A stretch of DNA of 49,506 bases, taken from the NCBI GenBank assembly GCA_944389315.1, contig CALXLX010000024.1, positions 1-49,506 of the forward strand, written 5' to 3'. This document shows positions 7,836 to 15,605 of the stretch, piece by piece (position 1 is the first letter of the stretch; every line of letters starts with the position of its first letter). The position numbers were made by a program, and so were the translations under genes. The notes beneath the pieces are model-generated. The model did not search any database and was not told where the DNA came from. It saw only the letters and a list, made by a program, of their open reading frames with translations. Source of the DNA: an uncultured Opitutales bacterium. GTDB lineage: Bacteria > Verrucomicrobiota > Verrucomicrobiia > Opitutales > Intestinicryptomonadaceae.

Positions 7836-9590
7836 ATGGAAACTTCTATCGAAAAAGCTATCGAAATATCAACAAAAGCGTCTTTGAAAAATGCAATCTG
7901 CAAATTTTCAAAACTGGAAAATGAATTGCAAAACCAAGAATACAAGATTGCGGTAATTGGCGAATTTAAAACGGGCAAGTCTACATTGATAAATTCAATG
8001 TTCATCGGTAAAGAGATTTTGTATGTATCGCACTTGGAGGCTACGGCAATTCCTACGGAAGTGAAATATGGAGAGACTCCTGTTTTAAAGGTATATCCAA
8101 AGACTAATAATCCCATAGAAAATGCCAATCCTGAGATTTTTGATAATCCGACTCCCGATATTATCAAAGAAAAGACTGCGGGTGAATCTGAGGCTGAAAA
8201 GCAGCTTATAATAAGCTCCACGTCTCATGCGGAACTATTCTATAAGAATGAGAATTTGAAGGGGGTGACTTTAATAGACACTCCTGGAATCAATTCAAAC
8301 ACCCCTGGAATAGTAGATTCGGTAAAGGATGCAATCCGGAGCGCAGACTTGATCCTATTTGTAAAGCGCGCAAAGCAATTCTCCAATACGGAATTGGAGT
8401 TTTTGAGAAATGACGTTTTTAACGAAGGCGTTTGGCGCGGAGCTATACTTATAAATGACGATCCTTTCTATGCAGATTTAGATGAAGGTGAGAAAAAAGA
8501 TTTAAAAACAAGCCTGAAAGTACAACTTCACGACATCGGAAGGGATCATATCGACATTAGGTTTATTGATTTTAAGAATCCCATAAGCAAAGAGAATCTT
8601 TCCGAGGATTCTTTTGATGAAATTTTTGGCGACGATAGCGGGAACGGCATTAAAGACGCCACAAATTCAAGCGCCGCTCAGGAGTTGCTCAAATATTTAA
8701 AGGCCAATAAAAAAATAGGGCGCAATATCCGCATATATAACAAATTTAGAGCCTATGTAAATGAGGCCCTTGCGGAATGCGACATTGAGCTTGAAGCAAT
8801 GAAACTTACGCCAGAGGAGCTTGAAGATGCCAAAGCAAAGCTTTCTGATCAAATGAAAAGTTTCGTAGGCTCTTATAACGAGATAGAAGATGAATTTATC
8901 GCAGATTTGGAGCAGATCCAGGACGAATTAAAGTCTATGATATTTGAAGATCTTAACGGGTATAGGAGTCTATTGATTAAGGAGTTAGATGGGGCCAATA
9001 ACATAAGCGATTTGCAGCGTATAGCAGCCGATTTATCTGAAACAGCCTCTTCGCATATTAAGGGGATTGTTTCTAATGGCGTGAAGAAAACCGAGATCAG
9101 AATTCTAGATCTAAAATCAAAATATACTGGTAAAATTGAAGATTCTTTCAGAAAGTACTCATCACAAGCAGTTGGTGTTGAAGAATTCGCATTCGATCCG
9201 GGATTCTGGCAGAATTTAAGCGAGAATTTGGTCCTAATATTAGATTATGCTTTATCTACATTTGTGATTCCTGGCGGTTGGATCACCGATCTTATATTGC
9301 GCTATTTAGGGGGAAAGATTTTGCCCACGCCGACAGTCATTGTCTTTAAAATTATGAGATCACAATTTAAGTCAAAACTTGAAGATGCCTTTAATGATAT
9401 AAAAGGGGAGATCTACAACGCGCTTGATAACGGCATAAATAAGGCAAAAATAGACATACATGAAGGTTTCTCCACCACTATCGATGATAGGAACGATACT
9501 ATCAATTCCGCTATGAATACCGTTAAAGATCCTGCTCGCGCCGAGTTATTGAATGCGGCAAAGGCAGAATTGAGTGTCTTAGTTAAATAA
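7836..9590 (+). CDS. Dynamin-like GTPase 2 with membrane hairpin
   Basis: A 584-residue protein and the most canonical bacterial dynamin-like GTPase of the set. It has P-loop GEFKTGKS at 42-49, a switch I threonine in EATAIPTEV, G3 DTPG at 148-151 followed by GINSNTPG, and a G4 region LINDDP. Residues 300-440 are strongly helical (stalk). Residues about 458-490 form a hydrophobic segment with central Pro-Gly (VIPGGW), like the paddle or transmembrane hairpin of membrane-inserting bacterial dynamins. A further helical segment follows, as in proteins whose bundle is built from both sides of the paddle. It sits 24 nt after gene 1 and 15 nt before gene 3. A role in membrane fusion, tubulation or repair is inferred. 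Confidence 0.85.
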   Translation: METSIEKAIEISTKASLKNAICKFSKLENELQNQEYKIAVIGEFKTGKSTLINSMFIGKEILYVSHLEATAIPTEVKYGETPVLKVYPKTNNPIENANPEIFDNPTPDIIKEKTAGESEAEKQLIISSTSHAELFYKNENLKGVTLIDTPGINSNTPGIVDSVKDAIRSADLILFVKRAKQFSNTELEFLRNDVFNEGVWRGAILINDDPFYADLDEGEKKDLKTSLKVQLHDIGRDHIDIRFIDFKNPISKENLSEDSFDEIFGDDSGNGIKDATNSSAAQELLKYLKANKKIGRNIRIYNKFRAYVNEALAECDIELEAMKLTPEELEDAKAKLSDQMKSFVGSYNEIEDEFIADLEQIQDELKSMIFEDLNGYRSLLIKELDGANNISDLQRIAADLSETASSHIKGIVSNGVKKTEIRILDLKSKYTGKIEDSFRKYSSQAVGVEEFAFDPGFWQNLSENLVLILDYALSTFVIPGGWITDLILRYLGGKILPTPTVIVFKIMRSQFKSKLEDAFNDIKGEIYNALDNGINKAKIDIHEGFSTTIDDRNDTINSAMNTVKDPARAELLNAAKAELSVLVK

Positions 9591-9605
9591 GAATGGATTT
9601 ATTAT

Positions 9606-11912
9606 ATGGAGCGGCAAGAATATACGATAAAACGAGATGAACTAATAGACATATTTACACATATACAGGCGGAAATTCAGAAAAATCCTAAAAACGAGGA
9701 AAAATATTTTCCTACTCTGGCTCAAAATCTAAAAATCCGCAGCAAGAGATTATCTGAAGATCAGTTTAAAATGGTTTTATGCGGCGCTTTTCAAAGCGGC
9801 AAAAGCACTGCATTTAATGCCATATGTGGAGGCAGGAGTTTATCTCCCACGGGTTTTGGCATAAAGACAAGCGCCTGTCTGGTCGAGGCTCATTATCTTT
9901 CTGATCCAAATGCAGAAGAGTATGCGAAGATATGTTTGCGATCCATTCATGATATAGTAGATGGATTTCAGGCTGAATTGGGGCCCGCAATAACTAAAAC
10001 AGACGCAGATGATAAAAGCGGTCTTATAAAAGAAGGAAGTCCTATTCACGATTATTTTGATGTATTTGATGAAAAGTACCTTAATCTTTTATCTAAAGTT
10101 GTAGATAAGGAATTAGAACAGCATGACAAAGATGCATCAAAGTACAGCCCGGAACGGCTTGACATAGTCAAGTATTCCAAAATTGTCGTAGATGCCATCA
10201 AATCTGGAGAGGTAAAAAAAGAATGGTTGATGCGTGCTTCATATGAGTGTTCTCTGGATGAAGCTAAGAACTCTATTAAATTTCCTATTGACTTTAGCGT
10301 GAAGTGGAAAATGGGGGATTTCTCATTCGAAGAAGTCAAATGGGCCTTTATCAACAAAGTGGAACTACATCTTAAAGGCGTATCACAAATGTCCGAGTTT
10401 GGTTTTGTACTTGTTGATGCGCCCGGGTTATTCACTAGCGATTGGGACTCAAATCTAACTCTTACTGCAATTAATAATGCAGATGCCGTATTATTTATCA
10501 TATCGGGCGATAAAGAGATAGACAGGGGAACTATAACCGCAATAAGAAAGATTAAAGCAGACGATGGCGCTGGAAATGTTCCGATGTTCCTGGGCTTTAA
10601 TCAGAGAAAAGACGAGGACGCTACACGAGATATCATCCTTTCCAGTATTTCAAAACTTAGAGACGCGGGGTTGAAATTTGAAAAAGATGAGTATGTAAAC
10701 TTCCATGCAAGGCTATCTTTAAACCTTCTGCTTTACAAAGAAAGCGACGACTTGCGGTTGATTAGAGATATCAAAAATGATGCTTCATTCTGTTATGATA
10801 TCGATATTCTAAAATCAAAAGAATCTGTAATGGAAAATGAGGAGGTGTTGAGGGAAAAGGCATCTTTAGATAAACTCGTTTTTAAGGGCAGCAACTTTAT
10901 TGCGAAAAACAGGGGTGCTATAGTTTTAAAAAACCATGTCGACAACGTTTTGGGCATATTAAAGGAGGCTCAAGGGGGCAATATTCGAAAAATACTTGAT
11001 ACTACCCATGTTGAGATGGAGGCGAAAAGGAAAGAACTGTGTGCCGAAGAAAAGAGATTCGAGAGTTTTAAACGGTTGAGAGGAGACCTTCTTCGCAAAA
11101 ATAGTTCTGAATATAAAAAATTAACTTCGGATTTGGAGAATATTATTCTTAAAAAAATAGACCAGGAATTTAATAAGTACTTGAATGGAATGCCTTTATC
11201 TGGCGAGGACGTCTCATTTAAAGACGAACTGTGTAAATATTTAAATGAGCAATATAAGGGATTCAGGCTTTCCGAGAATTTGAATGAATATTTATCTAAG
11301 GCTTTGTCTCAAATCCTTACAAATAAAATAGAAAATATAATGAGATCTATTAGGGATCTGGAAGGGTTGAAAGCTGTTCTTGATCATCGACAAGGAGAGA
11401 TAATGTCAAAGCTGAAAGAAGGATTGGAGAAAGAAGAAATTTCTCTTATAAAATACAATGAAATTGAGGTAAAATATCCCATTAAAAAAGTTTATGAAAC
11501 AATAAATGCTATTATGGATGGACTCTGGAATTTTTGGGACAGTTTTTGCAATCTTATAATGAATTCCTGGAATTTGTGGTTTCGTAGCGATGAATCAAAA
11601 TGTCAAACTATTGTCAAAAGACTATTTGAACCTGAAAATTTAAAGAAGCTTAAAGAAGAATTAAGACCTTACGAGACGAAAATAAGTAAGAGCTATGCTA
11701 AGGCTTATGCTAATAAGCTGTATGATGGAATAACTTCATACTGTGATCAGAGGGATTGTGACTTTAAGAGAATCTTAGAATCGTTAAAATCCGACTTTGA
11801 TAAATCAGATTCTAATTTTAAAGAACTCCAGAAAGAAGTGCAGCAGTTTTCAACAGAATTCTTGGAACCATCGATTGCTCAATTAGAAAGTTATAGAGAA
11901 AATATCGCTTAA
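9606..11912 (+). CDS. Dynamin-like GTPase 3 with long G-domain insertion
   Basis: A 768-residue GTPase with P-loop GAFQSGKS at 60-67, G3 motif DAPG at 271-274 followed by LFTSDW, and a G4-like GFNQRKDED after the strand PMFLGF. About 200 residues separate P-loop and G3, including a segment with many Asp and Lys, so the GTPase domain carries a large insertion. The C-terminal half is helical and charged. It holds a tryptophan-rich amphipathic stretch near 628-660 (GLWNFWDSF, SWNLWF) that could dip into a membrane like a dynamin paddle. The stop overlaps the next start by one base (TAATG), which indicates translational coupling. It is not a recognised named family beyond the dynamin superfamily. 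Confidence 0.8.
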   Translation: MERQEYTIKRDELIDIFTHIQAEIQKNPKNEEKYFPTLAQNLKIRSKRLSEDQFKMVLCGAFQSGKSTAFNAICGGRSLSPTGFGIKTSACLVEAHYLSDPNAEEYAKICLRSIHDIVDGFQAELGPAITKTDADDKSGLIKEGSPIHDYFDVFDEKYLNLLSKVVDKELEQHDKDASKYSPERLDIVKYSKIVVDAIKSGEVKKEWLMRASYECSLDEAKNSIKFPIDFSVKWKMGDFSFEEVKWAFINKVELHLKGVSQMSEFGFVLVDAPGLFTSDWDSNLTLTAINNADAVLFIISGDKEIDRGTITAIRKIKADDGAGNVPMFLGFNQRKDEDATRDIILSSISKLRDAGLKFEKDEYVNFHARLSLNLLLYKESDDLRLIRDIKNDASFCYDIDILKSKESVMENEEVLREKASLDKLVFKGSNFIAKNRGAIVLKNHVDNVLGILKEAQGGNIRKILDTTHVEMEAKRKELCAEEKRFESFKRLRGDLLRKNSSEYKKLTSDLENIILKKIDQEFNKYLNGMPLSGEDVSFKDELCKYLNEQYKGFRLSENLNEYLSKALSQILTNKIENIMRSIRDLEGLKAVLDHRQGEIMSKLKEGLEKEEISLIKYNEIEVKYPIKKVYETINAIMDGLWNFWDSFCNLIMNSWNLWFRSDESKCQTIVKRLFEPENLKKLKEELRPYETKISKSYAKAYANKLYDGITSYCDQRDCDFKRILESLKSDFDKSDSNFKELQKEVQQFSTEFLEPSIAQLESYRENIA

Positions 11913-12919
11913 TGACAGGTCTTTGCAAAGATTCGTGTCCGCGACTCTCCCATAATAGACGGCTTAAGGTCGTTTTTATGGGAGAATATCAGGAGGGGAA
12001 ATCTCTAATTATAAATTGCCTTTTCAACAAGTATATATGCAAGATCGGAAAGGGGCTGGAAACTACAAAAGAGATTTATTGCGTTGGATCATATGGCGGC
12101 TTTGACATATACGATAGCATGGGCTTTTGCGGCGACTTAATGTCGCCTAGCGATGCGCTAGAAAAAGCGAAGGGTTTTGATTCAGTCATATTTGTTTGCA
12201 AAGGTTCCGATCTGAAAAATTATAAATTGGAATTCCTAAAAAATTTAGTTAATGAGGAAATTCCCTTTTCAATAATTTTTAATGTTAATAGTGACAAATG
12301 CAAGGATGACGAATCCGAAACAGAGAATATCGTCTGCAGTATTATTGAAAGATGCAATGATTGCGGAATTTCTCCCATCCCGATTTTAGACAAGGAGATA
12401 TTGTGTTTTAGGCCTCATTACATGCCTAATATAGACAAGTTGAGCAGGAATAAAAGATTTGCGCCTAATGACATTACTCCCTCTCTTGAAGAATCAGGAA
12501 TCCTTCATTTACGCGAGTTTTTCGGGAAACCAAAGAATGCTTCGCTGAATTTGTCGGATTATCTATCAATATTTATCGAAATTAGAAAGTACTCAAATGG
12601 CATATGGGATGATCACATTACGGAAGAAGAATGCCTTTTCGAAAGGAGGGCAATATCTAAGCGCATAAAAAATGTCGAAAACCGGATGTCAGATCTGCAA
12701 AAGAAAATAAGCGAGATGGAAAAGAATCTCAGGCGCTTAAAAAGCTTGGAAACTAAGCTTAACGAGCTGGAAACGATGGGTTCTGAGACGCTAGATAGCA
12801 TAAGAGAGAGGCTTTCTAAAATAGAGGCTCAAAGGGAAGAATCTATGAAAAAAATAATAGAGTTTCTGAATGAGAAATTTTTAGAGATAAATAAAAAAAT
12901 TACCGGAGCAAAAAGATGA
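11912..12919 (+). CDS. Small P-loop GTPase with C-terminal coiled coil (operon gene 4)
   Basis: A 335-residue protein with P-loop GEYQEGKS at 24-31, a TT pair at 51-52 as possible switch I, a degenerate G3 motif DSMG at 68-71 (DxxG), and a G4-like FNVNSD at 123-128. Only about 37 residues separate P-loop and G3, as in minimal Ras-like domains and unlike the three larger neighbours. After the G domain (about 1-200) the tail from about 225 to 330 is an uninterrupted charged coiled coil. It lacks a dynamin stalk or membrane paddle. It overlaps the preceding stop by 1 nt and the next start by 4 nt, so it is embedded in the operon. It may be a regulatory or hetero-oligomer partner of the dynamin-like proteins. 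Confidence 0.72.
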   Translation: MTGLCKDSCPRLSHNRRLKVVFMGEYQEGKSLIINCLFNKYICKIGKGLETTKEIYCVGSYGGFDIYDSMGFCGDLMSPSDALEKAKGFDSVIFVCKGSDLKNYKLEFLKNLVNEEIPFSIIFNVNSDKCKDDESETENIVCSIIERCNDCGISPIPILDKEILCFRPHYMPNIDKLSRNKRFAPNDITPSLEESGILHLREFFGKPKNASLNLSDYLSIFIEIRKYSNGIWDDHITEEECLFERRAISKRIKNVENRMSDLQKKISEMEKNLRRLKSLETKLNELETMGSETLDSIRERLSKIEAQREESMKKIIEFLNEKFLEINKKITGAKR

Positions 12920-13830
12920 AAGATGCTAAAAAAAATATATTGGCATCGGCGATTGCTGCGCAAGCGTGGAACGCCACAACATCTTCTAAATGCGTGGAGC
13001 AATGGTTGGCTTCTGTGATAAACACCGCAAACACAACCCCCTACGACAAGGCAATCGATAGCGTCTATTTGGATTCCCATATAGGCGGAGCTCAACTGCA
13101 TCATTTGTTGGACGGTCAACACGATATCATAGGTGCCTTCCGAGCCGCATCCGATAAACTGCCGGACGATTCGCTGTTTTCGGAAATATTCGGAACGGCT
13201 AGCCATTTGTTGAAAGACTTGTTCTCGGTGTCCGGGTTGCCTATTGTATCGATAGATCCTGATACATATAGACAAGGCAGCGAATGGGTTAGTGAACATC
13301 TCGGGATTTCGAAATCGTGGCAAGGAGATCTTCTTCAAATAAATGCACTGGAACTTTTGGGAGGCTCGCTATGCATGGCTTCATCGATATTTGCGCTGAA
13401 GCAAGGCGATAAAAAACTACTCTCGGAAATCGGAGCAAGTTCTTTAATCACAGGGATAGGGAGCGCTAATCCAATAGCGCTGGTGGCCTCAGTGGTCGCT
13501 ATAGCGTATAGCATAAAGAGTAAATCCAAAGACAATGATTTACTTGAAGGCATTTGCAAAGGTATAGGGGGAACCGGAACCGTATTGGTGATGGGGACAA
13601 TTTGTACTCCCTTTGTCTCAGGGGTCATAGGTTCCATACTCCTGCTTGTGATAAGCATCATCCTCGCAAGCTTAGTCCGCAATTTTATCGCAAGCAGATT
13701 CTCTGGCGATAATATTGAATGCGTAGAAAACGAAAGGTTCTGGAATGATCATCTTCGCCTCGAGGAGGAAAAAATAAAGAAAAAGTTTTCTCCGGAGTTG
13801 GTTAACGCACTGATAAAGGCAACTTCATAA
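12916..13830 (+). CDS. Unrecognised multi-pass membrane protein (operon gene 5)
   Basis: A 304-residue protein that I do not recognise. The first 140 residues are soluble and contain the distinctive stretch YDKAIDSVYLDSHIGGAQLH followed by HHLLDGQHD, with several His and Asp residues. From about 143 on it is hydrophobic, with segments near 143-160, 173-202 and 218-262. The last contains two closely packed helices rich in Gly, Val and Ile. The C-terminus is charged. It starts inside the end of gene 4 (ATGA overlap) and is followed after 15 nt by the DUF445 gene. The context suggests a membrane anchor or receptor for the GTPases, or an effector that permeabilises the membrane. Both are inference. 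Confidence 0.7.
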   Translation: MKDAKKNILASAIAAQAWNATTSSKCVEQWLASVINTANTTPYDKAIDSVYLDSHIGGAQLHHLLDGQHDIIGAFRAASDKLPDDSLFSEIFGTASHLLKDLFSVSGLPIVSIDPDTYRQGSEWVSEHLGISKSWQGDLLQINALELLGGSLCMASSIFALKQGDKKLLSEIGASSLITGIGSANPIALVASVVAIAYSIKSKSKDNDLLEGICKGIGGTGTVLVMGTICTPFVSGVIGSILLLVISIILASLVRNFIASRFSGDNIECVENERFWNDHLRLEEEKIKKKFSPELVNALIKATS

Positions 13831-13845
13831 AGTTTAATAAAAACT

Positions 13846-15141
13846 ATGCGAAAAATAAAAAAATTATACCACTTATCATTGGATAGAGAACGCCCCTTGA
13901 CATACAGGGTTTTTTCTCTGGCAGAAATATTCTGCATATTTATGAGTTCGATCACGATAGTCGGTCTGTTTGTTATTGTGATGTTAAAATGTGCGGGAGT
14001 TGCGATCCCAAATTATATTACGATATCACTGCCGTTCTTTCTCTCGGGCGCAGTAGGTTATTTAACAAATTTCATCGCGGTGAAAATGTTGTTCGAACCT
14101 TATGAGAGGTCGGACAAGCATTGGATTCGATATGTTACTATGGGGTTCTGGAAACAGGGAATGATTCCTGCCAATAAGAATAAAATTGGAGAACAGATGG
14201 CGGAGGAAATCTCTACCAGGTTGTTAACCCCAGAATCTATCTCAAAGGAAATTTGCGCGCTAGCCTCCGCAAAAATCGGAGATCCAGCTCTCATCGAAAG
14301 GTTTAGCACTGAGATTAACAATATAATTTTAGAAAATGAAAATAAAATTATAGAGTTTCTGTTGCCAAAAATAGAAGACTCCATCCTGACAACGGTGGAC
14401 AAAGTCATTTCGATTGAAAACATAAAGAACTTTTGGGATGAAGTATTGGAAAGTTGGATACAGCAAGACACAAATAGAGAAAAGGTATCTTTGGCAATTG
14501 TAGCGTTACTGAAAAATAAGACGCCTCAATTGACAAAAATCGCAAAAGAATTTTTAATCGAAAAAATTAATTCTTGGCAGCTCGCTGTAATAATAAAAAA
14601 CACTCTTAGTGTGGATTTGGCAGAGAGCCTGGCCGATTTTATAAATTGGAAAGAAATAGAAATATCCATTAGCAAGAAACTTGCTGACAAAAAGATTCAA
14701 AGCCAAATAAAAGAGGAAATCCTAAAAACAGCGGAATCAATACGCAAATGGATGGATTCAGAAGAAGCAAAAGGTCAGATAAATAATTTTCTGATAACTT
14801 CAAAAGCTTACATCGAGCAATTCTTGCATTCGTATATTCAAAACGAAGTTCCCGTCATGATTAACAAGGTATTGAATTCAAAGGAACTTATAAAGTGGTT
14901 TAAGGCAAATGCAATGCCGTCTATGCAAAAAAAGTTAACCACCTGGCTGGAGTCGGATGGTTGCAAGATGATTCTTGAAAACTTCAGCATAAAAGAACGA
15001 ATTCTTGCTGCCATAGATAAGCAAGATGTAAGGGAATTCCAAAATATGATAGACAATGTGGCAAGTGAACATTTGGGAACCATTCAGGTTCTAGGGTATG
15101 TATTAGGGCTTCTTTTCGGTTCTATCTTATTCTTATGCTAA
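13846..15141 (+). CDS. DUF445 family membrane protein
   Basis: A 431-residue protein of the DUF445 (YheB-like) family. The diagnostic motif is GAVGYLTNFIAVKMLFEPY near 64-82, right after two N-terminal membrane helices (about 23-46 and 55-75). It then has a long helical region with repeated amphipathic segments, and a C-terminal hydrophobic helix with Gly (YVLGLLFGSILFL). DUF445 proteins are widespread in bacteria and lack a firmly established biochemical function. They are thought to sit in the membrane with a large helical domain. Here it is the last gene of the GTPase operon, 15 nt after gene 5. Its presence suggests the GTPases work at the same membrane. Confidence 0.82.
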   Translation: MRKIKKLYHLSLDRERPLTYRVFSLAEIFCIFMSSITIVGLFVIVMLKCAGVAIPNYITISLPFFLSGAVGYLTNFIAVKMLFEPYERSDKHWIRYVTMGFWKQGMIPANKNKIGEQMAEEISTRLLTPESISKEICALASAKIGDPALIERFSTEINNIILENENKIIEFLLPKIEDSILTTVDKVISIENIKNFWDEVLESWIQQDTNREKVSLAIVALLKNKTPQLTKIAKEFLIEKINSWQLAVIIKNTLSVDLAESLADFINWKEIEISISKKLADKKIQSQIKEEILKTAESIRKWMDSEEAKGQINNFLITSKAYIEQFLHSYIQNEVPVMINKVLNSKELIKWFKANAMPSMQKKLTTWLESDGCKMILENFSIKERILAAIDKQDVREFQNMIDNVASEHLGTIQVLGYVLGLLFGSILFLC

Positions 15142-15605
15142 CACTATTAGTTTAGCCAGATGAAATGCTTTCGCAATCCACTCTTCAAGTTTATTGGATG
15201 GGACAAGCTTAATCTCTATGCCAGATATAATGCGGATGTCCCAAAACACCCTTCGGTTATGTTTTCTTAACAAGATGGCTAGAAATTAAGCTGCTCATAG
15301 AACTTTTCAGACATATTCCAAAAATATTATTCATCATTGGGATGAGGTGGCGGAAAGGGGAGGAGCCCTCCAAATCTCAGTTGCTAATACAGGAGGGCCC
15401 CTCTTATTTAAAGGCCAATCAGACCTCATCTCAGGAACGTTTGCCCCATGAGAGTAAACGTACTTGTGCCCATATAAAATATCGCAATGTGTTTAAAAAA
15501 CGTTTGTTGGATTCTTTAAAATTCAACTTGAGTTTTAATGCAATTTTTAAAAAGTTCTTTCCGCCACAAGGCATCAATCTTTTTAAAATATTTCTTAATG
15601 CACTT
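15142..15605. other. Intergenic region after the GTPase operon, with hairpin
   Basis: This region holds no clear gene. A 36-codon ORF (15160-15270) is open but unrecognised. At 15360-15403 a strong hairpin has 12-bp arms with one mismatch (GAGGAGCCCTCC and GGAGGGCCCCTC) and a 20-nt loop. No T-run follows it. It could be a terminator needing help or a leader structure of the following reductase. The motif TTGGGATGAGGTGG at 15337-15350 resembles one at 3846-3860. A frame upstream of the reductase is open back to 15342 but shows no conserved sequence. Confidence 0.5.

Noticed and set aside
15342..15605. 88-residue N-terminal extension of the CoA-disulfide reductase
   Set aside because: The extension is not similar to the family and runs through a strong hairpin. 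The FAD motif begins right after the ATG at 15606.
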